Positions 8,806 to 17,013 of a DNA stretch of 64,000 nt are shown piece by piece. The notes beneath the pieces are model-generated. The model ran no database searches. It saw only the letters and a list, made by a program, of their open reading frames with translations, and was not told the DNA's origin. The translations under genes were made by a program, and so were the position numbers. Each line of letters starts with the position of its first letter. Within the stretch, counting starts at the first letter, position 1. Source of the stretch: Bacillus canaveralius (GTDB lineage: Bacteria > Bacillota > Bacilli > Bacillales > Cytobacillaceae); contig NZ_PGVA01000026.1 in assembly GCF_002860125.1 (NCBI RefSeq), positions 93,666 to 157,665 on the forward strand. The letters run 5' to 3'.

Positions 8806-8845
8806 TAGAAAAAAGGATGAGATTTATAAATAGCACTCATCCTTT
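8806..8845 (-). terminator. Rho-independent terminator after the first Gfo/Idh gene
   Basis: AAAGGATGAG at 8812-8821 pairs with CTCATCCTTT at 8836-8845. On the minus strand the stem runs into TTTTTT. It marks the end of the sugar operon. Confidence 0.85.
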
Positions 8846-8870
8846 AAATAGTTTTTGATGGTTTGTGTGG

Positions 8871-10055
8871 CTAGGTTATGTTTGCAACAGTCTTTTCAAT
8901 ATTCACCCAAACACCTTTCTCTGCAGATTCAAGAATGGCATCAGCAACGAGTTCTACACGGTAACCATCGTTGAAGTTAGGCGACACCTCAGTATTTTCG
9001 ACAATCGACTTAAAGAAGTCATACGTTTCTATGATTTTCGTTTCTCCATAGCCGATTCCCAATGCAGGAATTGGCCACAGCCCTTCACCATATGGGTGAG
9101 CCGGTCCGGTGTATACGGTTCTGAAACCTTTCGAGTCACCTGGGTCATCAGCAAAACAAACTTGCAATTCATCCCGGCGTTCATAATTAAAGTACAGGGA
9201 ACCCTTTTCCCCATGAATTTCGAATGTCAGGAAATTGTTTCTGCCCCAGGCATTTCGTGTAGCTTCGATGCTGCCAACAGCCCCACCCTCAAATTTTAGC
9301 AGAGAAACAAATTCATCATCTACATCTACTGCCGCTTTTGGAACATCACTGGCGCTTTTAACAGTACCCAATTTATCGACTCCTCCAGTCTGAACAGGTC
9401 TTTCTGGAATCCATGTTTTCGTAACAGCATTTACATCGGTGATCTCACCTACAAGATATCGTGCAATATCTACTACGTGAGTTCCGATATCCCCTAACGC
9501 CCCGGAACCGGCGATTTTTTTCTGAAAACGCCACGATAGAGGTGAATTTGGATCTGCGGACCAATCCTGGAGGTAAGTACCCCGGAAATTGAGGACCTTG
9601 CCAATCTTTCCTTCCTCCAAATACTTTTTGGCTAGGGCAACGGCCGGTGTCCTTCTGTAATTAAATGCAACCATGTGCTTGACGCCTGCTGCTGTCACAG
9701 CATCCAGCATAGTTTTTGCTTCTTCTGCACCGAGTGCCAAAGGTTTTTCAGATATTACATGTTTCCCAGCCTTTGCTGCAGCAATTGCAATCTCAGCATG
9801 GGTATTGTTGGGAGTGACGATATCAATAATGTCAATGTCGGGATCGTTCACTACCTGTCTCCAGTCGGTTGCGTAGTGATCAAAGCCGTATTTGGCAGCC
9901 GCTTCCTTTGCCAATTCTTCCGTTACATCCACTACTGTGTGGCGGTGCGGAATAACTGGTGACGGCCAAAAGAACATCGGCATCCCTGCATACGCAAGGG
10001 CATGCGCCTTTCCCATGAATCCTCCGCCAATCATACCAATGTTCAACTTTTTCAT
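8871..10055 (-). CDS. Gfo/Idh/MocA oxidoreductase, candidate levoglucosan dehydrogenase
   Basis: NAD(P)-dependent sugar dehydrogenase of about 394 residues. The Rossmann motif IGMIGGGFMGKAH is at residues 6-18, the catalytic lysine is in EKPL (about Lys104), and GDIGTHVVDIARYL gives Asp189 and His193 of the active site. The ATG at 10055 is chosen because AAAGGA lies 12 nt upstream and the Rossmann strand starts right after it. Its neighbours are three sugar-isomerase-fold proteins, a second Gfo/Idh protein and a ribose-type importer. That set matches published levoglucosan pathways (oxidation at C3, elimination, hydration, reduction), in which a Gfo/Idh enzyme does the first oxidation. The substrate is an inference. 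An IS110 element separates this gene from the rest of its operon. Confidence 0.8.
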   Translation of the reverse strand: MKKLNIGMIGGGFMGKAHALAYAGMPMFFWPSPVIPHRHTVVDVTEELAKEAAAKYGFDHYATDWRQVVNDPDIDIIDIVTPNNTHAEIAIAAAKAGKHVISEKPLALGAEEAKTMLDAVTAAGVKHMVAFNYRRTPAVALAKKYLEEGKIGKVLNFRGTYLQDWSADPNSPLSWRFQKKIAGSGALGDIGTHVVDIARYLVGEITDVNAVTKTWIPERPVQTGGVDKLGTVKSASDVPKAAVDVDDEFVSLLKFEGGAVGSIEATRNAWGRNNFLTFEIHGEKGSLYFNYERRDELQVCFADDPGDSKGFRTVYTGPAHPYGEGLWPIPALGIGYGETKIIETYDFFKSIVENTEVSPNFNDGYRVELVADAILESAEKGVWVNIEKTVANIT

Positions 10056-10164
10056 AATAAGTTTCATTCCTTTCGCTGTGCTCAAGGCACAAAAATTTAA
10101 TGAAAGTACTCTCTAACCCTGCTAATGGTTGCTATAATGTATTTGGATAAGCAGATACACTACA

Positions 10165-10312
10165 GAGCACGGGGAGGTGAGTGGTGCAGTTTCATACTGC
10201 CCGCATAATAAGATGTGCCGTTTGCCATTTTCAAGTACAAATAAGTGTGCCATCGAGCACGTAAACTAATCCTTGTATAAACAATTCCCGTTTATTATGT
10301 GGCAAACAGTCA
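10165..10312 (+). ncRNA. Candidate IS110 bridge RNA (seekRNA) in the left end
   Basis: The non-coding sequence before the transposase is rich in pairings: GCAGT/ACTGC (10186-10190 with 10196-10200), GTGC/GCAC (10247-10260) and a long-range GTTTGCCA/TGGCAAAC (10220-10227 with 10300-10307) that encloses about 72 nt. CATAATAA (10204-10211) and TTATTATG (10292-10299) can form a competing pairing. A short hairpin followed by large internal loops in the left end is the layout reported for IS110 bridge RNAs. The RNA's limits and guide loops are not resolved. Confidence 0.4.
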
Positions 10313-10354
10313 ATGTCTGCTTTATCCACTATAAATTTTAGTGGGGATGTGTTT

Positions 10355-11610
10355 ATGCTCAAAATTGTTTACCCTATTTGCTGTGGAATTGATGTCCACA
10401 AAAAGTTTGTTATTGCAACGGTAGGTACGACGAACCAGTCGGGGGTTACCGAGTACCAAACGAAGCGATTTTCAACTTTTACGGAGGATTTGCACCATCT
10501 TCTAGATTGGCTGAAATCCCAATCTTGCAAACATGTCTGTATGGAGTCTACAGGCAAGTATTGGCACCCTGTGTTTAATATTTTGGAGCACGACTGTGAG
10601 GTTGTCGTTGCTAACCCAAAATATGTGAAGGGTATTCGCGGCAAGAAAACCGAGAAAAAAGATTCGATTTGGCTTTGCGACCTACACAAACACGGCTTGG
10701 TTCCCGGCAGTTTTATACCACCTCTGCCCATTCGTCAAATTCGAGATTTAATGCGGTACCGGTTTGAACTCATCAACTTTAAGTCGAGCGAGAAAAACCG
10801 TGTTCAAAACTCTCTTACCGTTTCCAACATTATGATTTCCAGTGTCGTTTCGGATACTTTCGGTGTAAGTTCTATGCGAATTATTCATCATATTCTTGAT
10901 CACCCTGATGATACGGATTTCGATGTTTCATCGATGCTACACGGAAGGATGAAAAAAAAACAGACACCATTGTAAAATCCATTCATGGGAATTTGACCAA
11001 GCCACAAGCCGATAAGATGCGCGTGTGCCTTGACCATATTGACAGCATTGAGAAGCACATCGCCGATATTGAATCCGTTGTTTTAAAATTAGTTCAGCCC
11101 TACTTGCCGCAAATCGAATTGATTTTATCCTTACCAGGTATTAAAGATATCTTTACGGCTATTGCTATTCTTGGTGAAATCGGCATGGATATGTCTGTGT
11201 TTCTTTCCGATAAACATCTATGTTCCTGGGCGGGGCTTACACCGCAAAACAATGAAAGTGCCGGAAAGAAAAAATCGGTCCGTGTTTCGCGAGCTGGCGT
11301 TTGCATCAAGCCTTTGTTGGTCCAATGTGCAAATGCTGTCATTAAAAGTAAAGAGTGTCCTTACTTCAAAATCCGTTATGATCAAATTAAGAAACGTCGA
11401 GGTCACAAAAAAGCGATTATTGCGATTGCCCATAAGCTACTCATTTGTATTTACCATATGCTTGATAAAAATGAGCCATTTAATGATGAGTTATACAATA
11501 CGGACTCCAAACCAACACCTACTTATGCACCTCAGATCACGGAGGAAATGGCTATAAGATATCTGGAAAACTTAGGTTACCAGATCCCCGATAAGCGTAT
11601 ACACGATTGA
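10355..11610 (+). pseudogene. IS110-family transposase, split by a frameshift at an A9 run
   Basis: The N-terminal RuvC-like domain is in the first frame (10355-10975): CGIDVHKKFVIATV with Asp, CMESTGKYWHPV with Glu, and KKDSIWLCDLHKHGL with the last acidic residues. The C-terminal Transposase_20 domain is in the second frame (up to 11610): LSLPGIKDIFTAIAILGE and SAGKKKSVRVSRAG with the catalytic Ser. The frames join if the reader slips -1 on the nine adenines at 10952-10960; the join then reads KKKTDTIVKSIHGNLTK without loss. The start ATG at 10355 follows GGGGATG. It may be an inactivating indel, a sequencing error or programmed slippage; single-ORF transposases are the rule in the family. 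Confidence 0.85.
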
Positions 11611-11739
11611 TATTTTTACTTTAATACATTTTTTCCCAAGCCCACTTTTGCAGTAGGCTTATTTTGTTATGCGCACTTTTTACTTATGACATATTTCTGG
11701 GTTCTTTCAAACTATATACCTCCTAGAATGATAGTTTAA

Positions 11740-12909
11740 TTACTTGGCTGCATCTTGAATCGTATCCGGTGCGTCCTTATGATAAACAAGCTTCCATGAT
11801 TCCAAAACATTTTCCTGTGTTACTTTGAGAGCCGGCACAGCTACATAAGCAGGGGCTTCTTTTTCAAGCAATCCGTAGCCGGCAAGGATAGCTTCAGAGA
11901 TTCCCTGATCATATGGGAGCTGAGCTCCAAGTCCTTTAATGCTGCCACCGGAAGCAATGTCTAAAGCAACTGTTGTACCTAAATCAATCGTTGTGATGAC
12001 CAGGTCATTGTTTCCTGAATTACGGGCTGCTGCCAATGCACCCTCTGCCGGAACATCCCAAACTACAAACATACCATCCAAGTCAGAATTTTTGGTCAGC
12101 ATTCCGGAAGCCACTTTCTCTCCATCATTAGGCCCGGTAATTCCGCCTCGCTCAACAATCTTGATATTCGGATATTTTTCCTGGATAGTTGCTTCAAATG
12201 CCTCAGTACGCTGTCTTGTTACAAAGTAATCTGCGTCATGATATATAACGCCGATTTCTCCTTTTTCCCCGAGAGCTTCAGCCATAATATCTGCCGCAGC
12301 AATCCCGTTTCCATAGTTATCGGCTGAGACAACGCTTACATAATCCTCGCCAGCTGTCAGCCCTTCCGGCTTATTATCCATAAATACTACTTTTACCCCT
12401 GCATCTGCAGCTTTTTTGAATGCTCCTGCTGTGGAAACTGGGTCAACAGGAATTCCGACGATAATGTCTGGTGACTTGGCAAGGACTGTTTCTATATCGG
12501 ACACTTGTTTTTCTGCCTTAAATTGTGCATCTGTTACCGCTACCACTTCTATGCCCATTCTTTTAAAGGTGGCTTCCAAACCGGCTATTTGAGCGGTAGC
12601 CCAGTCATTACCCGCATAGTGCATGACGATTGCTGCCGTATAGTCTCCTGCTTTAATCTCTTCAACCTCTTCTTCAGTAAGCTGCAAGGTTTTAGCTGAT
12701 ATTGCCGATTCTCCATCAGGACCTTTACTCAAGATTTCCCGATCGGGAATGTCCTGATTGATTGTGATTGGACCCGAACTGTCTGCTGCTTCCTCTGGTG
12801 TTAAATCCTCTGAACCACCGGCAGTCTCTGTGTTGCCCTGGCTGCAGCCGACAAGTGCAATACTGCTGATCAGCAATATCATTAAAAGAAATAAAAAAAT
12901 TTTTTTCAT
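11740..12909 (-). CDS. Sugar ABC importer substrate-binding lipoprotein, copy 1
   Basis: 389-residue periplasmic-binding-like (RbsB-type) lipoprotein with lipobox SIALVGC (Cys22). The mature protein shows the Peripla_BP_4 pattern, including AEKQVSDIETVLAKSPDIIVG, GVKVVFMDNKPEG and VSADNYGNGIAAADIMAE. It is paralogous over its full length to the protein encoded at 20754-21932, sharing blocks such as VAVTDAQFKAEKQV and GLGAQLPYDQG. GGGGG precedes the ATG. It lies 39 bp downstream of the isomerase gene and is the last gene before the IS110 element. It may bind a variant or intermediate sugar, while the paralog next to the ATPase serves the main substrate; this is inference. Confidence 0.85.
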   Translation of the reverse strand: MKKIFLFLLMILLISSIALVGCSQGNTETAGGSEDLTPEEAADSSGPITINQDIPDREILSKGPDGESAISAKTLQLTEEEVEEIKAGDYTAAIVMHYAGNDWATAQIAGLEATFKRMGIEVVAVTDAQFKAEKQVSDIETVLAKSPDIIVGIPVDPVSTAGAFKKAADAGVKVVFMDNKPEGLTAGEDYVSVVSADNYGNGIAAADIMAEALGEKGEIGVIYHDADYFVTRQRTEAFEATIQEKYPNIKIVERGGITGPNDGEKVASGMLTKNSDLDGMFVVWDVPAEGALAAARNSGNNDLVITTIDLGTTVALDIASGGSIKGLGAQLPYDQGISEAILAGYGLLEKEAPAYVAVPALKVTQENVLESWKLVYHKDAPDTIQDAAK

Positions 12910-12948
12910 ACATTTTCCCCCTTTTGTCCGTCAGTTTTTACACAGTTC

Positions 12949-13758
12949 TTAAAGGTAGTCTTGTGAAAGAAATTGCCTGCTGATTTCCGCTCCTTCTTTC
13001 GGATTTGGATAGCTGTCCAATTCAACGGTAATCCAGCCATCATATCGAACATCCTCGAGAATCTTGAGCATTTCGGCAAACTTTTGATGTCCTTTTCCCA
13101 AAGGCAAAAATTGTCCTTCTGCGTAATCTTTAAAGTGAACATATTTAATTCTATCTGCGTATTTCTTTATAACCTCGACCGGGTCTCCCCCACCCGCTTC
13201 AATATGGGCGGTATCCGGGCAGAGATTGATGGATGTTAAAGGCATTAACTTATCCAATTGCTCGGGCGTTTCTACACAAGTTCCAAGATGAGGATGGTAA
13301 CTTGGGATCAGTTTATACTTTTCAGCTATTTTGGCAGCTCTATTTAGTGCATCCCCCAATTTTATGTAATCGCTTTCCGAGATGCCGCTGGTTCGGACTG
13401 CTCCGCCGCCAATAACCAGGTGCTCTGCTCCCAATTCTGCTGCCAGTGCTGACACGCTTTCTATTTTTGATAGCTCTTCTTCTAAGATATCGTCAAAAAT
13501 AAAATTCCCGCCTGTATAGACTCCGATAAATTCCAATGAACGGCTTGATATGAACTCTTTGAACTCCTGTTCTTTCCCTTTGTATTGCATAAGGTTTCCA
13601 TCAAAAATTTCAAAGCCTTTGTATCCAGTTTCAGAAATATCCCTCAATGCTTCCTCTGTTGATCCATTCGCAAGATAATAGAGATCCTTTACTGAAGTAA
13701 CGCCAGCAGGGTGGCCGACAACGCCTCCCCAAGTATTCGTTTGGTAACTAAATTTCAT
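12949..13758 (-). CDS. Sugar isomerase/epimerase-fold (IolE-like) TIM barrel
   Basis: About 269 residues of the xylose-isomerase-like TIM-barrel family (AP_endonuc_2, PF01261). Likely metal ligands are in YHPHLGTCVETPEQL, CPDTAHIEAGGGD, YVHFKDYAEG and ITVELDSYPNPKEG, which place His, Asp, His and Glu at the family positions. The start ATG at 13758 (MKFSYQTNTWGG) follows GAGGTG; the ten codons upstream are not needed. IolE-type members dehydrate keto-sugars, and in levoglucosan pathways related proteins carry out elimination and hydration of 3-keto intermediates. Here it is one of three such paralogs in the cluster, and the exact step cannot be assigned. Confidence 0.8.
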   Translation of the reverse strand: MKFSYQTNTWGGVVGHPAGVTSVKDLYYLANGSTEEALRDISETGYKGFEIFDGNLMQYKGKEQEFKEFISSRSLEFIGVYTGGNFIFDDILEEELSKIESVSALAAELGAEHLVIGGGAVRTSGISESDYIKLGDALNRAAKIAEKYKLIPSYHPHLGTCVETPEQLDKLMPLTSINLCPDTAHIEAGGGDPVEVIKKYADRIKYVHFKDYAEGQFLPLGKGHQKFAEMLKILEDVRYDGWITVELDSYPNPKEGAEISRQFLSQDYL

Positions 13759-13783
13759 GATTTCACCTCGTCCATTTTTTAGA

Positions 13784-13965
13784 GTCAACTAAAATTTTTA
13801 TGTTTTTACAGATCACCTCCTTAAAGTAATCCATTATATTTTTCTTTTTAACAACCAATTAAATGACCGGTTCTAAGCAGGTTTCTGTGGATGAGTTCAA
13901 AATTTTTTCGACCAATGTATGATCATAAATGTGTTATATATCCTGTGCTGATTTCTTTAGTTGAC
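13784..13965. repeat. Distant 10-bp inverted repeat around an orphan ribosome site
   Basis: GTCAACTAAA at 13784-13793 and TTTAGTTGAC at 13956-13965 are exact reverse complements 162 bp apart. Between them, AAGGAGGTGAT on the minus strand (13805-13816) has no usable start codon behind it. This could be a small inserted element or paired regulator sites within the 305-bp gap between two isomerase genes. Confidence 0.35.
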
Positions 13966-14020
13966 TAAGAGGGTAATCAAAGAGTTATGGTCGTATGGTG
14001 GAAATCTCAGAAGCATGTTA

Positions 14021-14057
14021 GGGGCCAGAAGGAACAAATGGCACTGGCCCCATTTTT
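14021..14057 (+). terminator. Hairpin in the gap between isomerase genes
   Basis: GGGGCCAG (14021-14028) pairs with CTGGCCCC (14044-14051), followed by ATTTTT on the plus strand. The flanking genes are on the minus strand, where no T-tract follows. It may be an mRNA-processing or stability hairpin rather than a true terminator. Confidence 0.4.
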
Positions 14058-14063
14058 CAGCTC

Positions 14064-14903
14064 TTAAAAAATTTCATTTACTTTGTTTTTCAGGAATTGA
14101 ATCGAAGTTTTGGCATACCAATCCGGTTCAGATTGTCTGGAATGGAAACCAACTTCCATGGATAGATATCCGTCATAATTAATTTCCTTCAACGCTCTTA
14201 ATACTGCGTCAAAGTCACATCTTCCCTGGCCTGGAGGAAGGCGATCATTGTCTGAAATATGGACATGGTGGAGTTTATCAGCCATGCGATATACATAATC
14301 ACTAGGGACTTCATTCCGATATAAAGCATGGAAAGTATCAAACATCACTTTGACATTATCCAGGCCTGTTTGCTCAGCTAGAAGCAATGCGTCGTCAGCT
14401 GTTTCAATAAGATTGCTATCCGTAGGGGTTGGCTCTACTACCATAGTCACACCAAGTTCCTTTGCATAATTCCCTACTTCAATCAATCCTTCCAGGCTGT
14501 AATTCCAGGCATCCTGTTGAGTGGTTCCAAAGACAACCCAGCCGGCAATCCACATCACAGTTGGGCATTCCCATTCATGGGCAAGGCGTACTACTTCTTT
14601 ATAATGCTTGATCGTAAACTCTCTTTCTTCTTTTGAAGGTGAGCTAGGGTTCATGCCTGGTCCGCCGCCCGGTGCAGGAAGCATGGAAGAAACCTTTAAA
14701 TTGTTTTCTTTTAATAGCCTTAAAATTTCCTGTCTTCTTTCAGGCGATAAATAGTCCGGCCACGCATGGGGAGCCGCACAGCCAATTTCAATCGCATCAT
14801 AGCCAAAGGAAGACAATCGTTTGATGACTTCTTCAAGCGGATAAGATGGTACCCAGGATGGGAAACTGCTATAGACCCATGTATTAAATGCAATGCCTTT
14901 CAT
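14064..14903 (-). CDS. Sugar isomerase/epimerase-fold TIM barrel (tagatose-epimerase-like)
   Basis: About 279 residues of the PF01261 family. The visible metal-site segments are VVEPTPTDSN, VMFDTFHALY, HHVHISDND and YLSMEVGFHS. The GRCDF after HISDNDRLPPGQ is a usual feature of D-tagatose 3-epimerase relatives. The ATG at 14903 (MKGIAFNTW) is preferred because GAGG lies 9 nt before it; a TTG two codons earlier is possible. Its upstream neighbour, the zinc alcohol dehydrogenase gene, is 60 bp away. It probably acts on a keto-sugar intermediate of the same pathway as the two other TIM barrels. Confidence 0.8.
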   Translation of the reverse strand: MKGIAFNTWVYSSFPSWVPSYPLEEVIKRLSSFGYDAIEIGCAAPHAWPDYLSPERRQEILRLLKENNLKVSSMLPAPGGGPGMNPSSPSKEEREFTIKHYKEVVRLAHEWECPTVMWIAGWVVFGTTQQDAWNYSLEGLIEVGNYAKELGVTMVVEPTPTDSNLIETADDALLLAEQTGLDNVKVMFDTFHALYRNEVPSDYVYRMADKLHHVHISDNDRLPPGQGRCDFDAVLRALKEINYDGYLSMEVGFHSRQSEPDWYAKTSIQFLKNKVNEIF

Positions 14904-14963
14904 AGTCAATTACCTCTTCTCAAGAAATTTATGATTCTATTACACTAGCTTTTGAACACAAGA

Positions 14964-15998
14964 TCATTCCCAAACAAATACTGCTTTTTCCGTTTTTCTT
15001 TCATCAAATAAACGGAAGGCCATTTCTGCTTCATCCAGCTTAAAGCGGTGAGTAACTAATTTTTCAACTGGGAGGTTGTGTCTGACGATAAACTCCGCTA
15101 TCTCAGGGAATTCCTGAATTGGGAAATACCATGAACCCATTACGGTTACTTGTTTGCGAATTAATTGCGGGCTCGGTTTAATGGTTGTTTCCTTGCTTTC
15201 CCCGACAAAGGCTACTCTTCCATGAGGCCTTACACAATCCAGTGCATCATTCTGTGCATATGGACTTCCCGAACAATCAATAGCGGCATCTGCTCCCCGC
15301 CCATTCGTAATGCGTACAATTTCGTCTTGTACATTCGCATGTTTGCCGTTGATGATATAATCTGCTCCAAGCTCTTTCGCCATTTCCAAGCGTTCATCCA
15401 GCATGTCTACGGCAATAACTGTGGCTCCCAATCCTTTCCCAATCATCACGCCTGCATTGCCCATGGGCCCCAATCCAAACACAACCAGTATGTCTCTTCC
15501 TGAGATACCTAATCTCTTTTGTGCGTGATACAGTGTTCCAACTGCATCGGTAGAAACAGCTGCAGTAACAAAGCTCATATCATCCGGAAGCTTCATGCAA
15601 TTTTCTGCCGGCACCACCATATAGTCGGCATCTCCGCCATGGGAATCAAAACCTACGCATTTAAAGTCCTTACAGAACATTTTGTATCCGCTCTTGCAAT
15701 GTGCACATTCTCCGCAGCCAATCGCCAAATAAACGGCTACTCTATCGCCCGGCTTGAAAGTGGATACCCCATTGCCTACTTCTGTAATTACTCCGGCTGG
15801 CTCATGTCCCGGGATCGTTTTGCCCAGTTCTGTTCCTTCAAAAACAGATGTTCCATAGTACAAACTCATATCACTGCGACAGATTGCCGAAGCTTTAAGC
15901 TGTATTAATACTTCTCCCTGCCCTGGTGTTGGAATATCAACCTGGCGTACATCTACTTTTTTATCTCCCGGGAAAAATACTGCTTGCATTGTTGTCAT
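14964..15998 (-). CDS. Zinc-dependent alcohol/polyol dehydrogenase (MDR family)
   Basis: 344 residues of the medium-chain dehydrogenase family. Catalytic zinc ligands are in AICRSD (Cys about 38) and GHEPAG (His/Glu about 64-65). The structural zinc site is GCGECAHCKSGYKMFC with four Cys near 95-110. The NAD fold is VFGLGPMGNAG near 175. It resembles threonine/sorbitol dehydrogenase types. GGAGG lies 7 nt before the ATG. It shares the operon with Gfo/Idh and isomerase-fold genes, so it probably interconverts a hydroxyl and a keto group on the transported sugar. The published four-enzyme levoglucosan route does not need such an enzyme, so this cluster may have an extra branch. Confidence 0.85.
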   Translation of the reverse strand: MTTMQAVFFPGDKKVDVRQVDIPTPGQGEVLIQLKASAICRSDMSLYYGTSVFEGTELGKTIPGHEPAGVITEVGNGVSTFKPGDRVAVYLAIGCGECAHCKSGYKMFCKDFKCVGFDSHGGDADYMVVPAENCMKLPDDMSFVTAAVSTDAVGTLYHAQKRLGISGRDILVVFGLGPMGNAGVMIGKGLGATVIAVDMLDERLEMAKELGADYIINGKHANVQDEIVRITNGRGADAAIDCSGSPYAQNDALDCVRPHGRVAFVGESKETTIKPSPQLIRKQVTVMGSWYFPIQEFPEIAEFIVRHNLPVEKLVTHRFKLDEAEMAFRLFDERKTEKAVFVWE

Positions 15999-16041
15999 AA
16001 AATTACCTCCGTCTACATATTTAGCTGATTCTTTTTAAGGC

Positions 16042-17013
16042 TTACACCCACCACACTTCCCCTACATCCTCTTTAAACAAAGTTTCTTTCAACAGGGAAA
16101 TTGCTTTGCTTAAACCTTCATCAGTGGAAGCCAGCATATCTTCATGCTCAATAGACACAACATAATCATAACCAACGGCACGCAGGGTACTGACCATATC
16201 CTTCCAAAGCTTTTCGTCATGTCCATAGCCAACAGACCTGAAGGTCCATGATCGGTCAAGAATTTCGCTATAATGCTTGGTATCCAGCACACCATTTAAA
16301 CTTATATTGGGCTTATCCAAATATACATCCTTGGCATGGAAATGAAAGATGGCTTTTTCCCGGCCAAGCTTTTTGATGGCTTCTACCGGATTAACTCCCT
16401 GCCAAATCAGATGGCTCGGATCAAAATTAGCGCCGATAGCCTCACCGGCTTGTTCCCTTAATTTCAAAAGCGTTTCCGGATTGTAAACGACAAAACCCGG
16501 GTGCATTTCGAACGCTATCTGGCGAATCCCATGTGCTTCAGCAAATTTTGCTTCCTCTTTCCAATATGGAATCACTACTTCATTCCACTGCCAATCCAGC
16601 ACTTCCGCGTATTCCGGCGGCCATGAACATGTGACCCAATTAGGGAACTTTGCTCCTGCATGGTCGCCTGGACATCCGGAAAAGCCGTTAACCACTGGCA
16701 CTTCCAGCCGTTCAGCCAGGCGGACCGTTTTTCGCCAAACCTCATGTGCATCCTTTGCCGTGCCGGAATTGGGGTGCAGCGGATTGCCATGGCAGCTTAG
16801 GCCACTTATTAATATCCCTCTGCTTTCAATCGCCTTTTTAAAAGCTTTTAATTTTTCTGGGCTCTCCAGTAATTCATCCGGGTTACAATGGTGGTTTCCC
16901 GGAAAATTTCCTGTTCCCAATTCGACAGCTTCAATCCCCATTTCAGCGACTTTATCAAGCATTTCTTCTAAAGCGAAGTTTTGGTAGAGAACAGTAAAAA
17001 CTCCCAGTTTCAT
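16042..17013 (-). CDS. Sugar isomerase/epimerase-fold TIM barrel, third paralog
   Basis: About 323 residues of PF01261. Metal-site segments are IAFEMHPGFVVYN, GANFDPSHLIWQG, FHFHAKDVYLD and VVSIEHEDML. It is longer than the other two by inserts around residues 90-140. The start is the ATG at 17013 (MKLGVFTVLYQN), which follows GGGAGG and overlaps the stop of the upstream Gfo/Idh gene by 4 bp, so translation of the pair is probably coupled. This linkage of Gfo/Idh dehydrogenase and isomerase-fold protein is common in keto-sugar pathways. Substrate unknown. Confidence 0.8.
   Translation of the reverse strand: MKLGVFTVLYQNFALEEMLDKVAEMGIEAVELGTGNFPGNHHCNPDELLESPEKLKAFKKAIESRGILISGLSCHGNPLHPNSGTAKDAHEVWRKTVRLAERLEVPVVNGFSGCPGDHAGAKFPNWVTCSWPPEYAEVLDWQWNEVVIPYWKEEAKFAEAHGIRQIAFEMHPGFVVYNPETLLKLREQAGEAIGANFDPSHLIWQGVNPVEAIKKLGREKAIFHFHAKDVYLDKPNISLNGVLDTKHYSEILDRSWTFRSVGYGHDEKLWKDMVSTLRAVGYDYVVSIEHEDMLASTDEGLSKAISLLKETLFKEDVGEVWWV

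Larger units (their letters stand above)
10100..11700 (+). mobile_element. IS110-family insertion sequence (ends approximate)
   Basis: The element carries an IS110 transposase in two frames (10355-11610) with a left non-coding end of up to about 250 bp and a right end of about 100 bp. A long left end is typical of the IS110 group rather than IS1111 (family knowledge). The family has no obvious terminal inverted repeats, so I cannot fix the boundaries. It lies opposite to the sugar operon, between its binding-protein gene and the first Gfo/Idh gene. Just outside the right end, an orphan ribosome site (AGGAGG on the minus strand near 11718-11723) is left without its gene. Confidence 0.85.
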
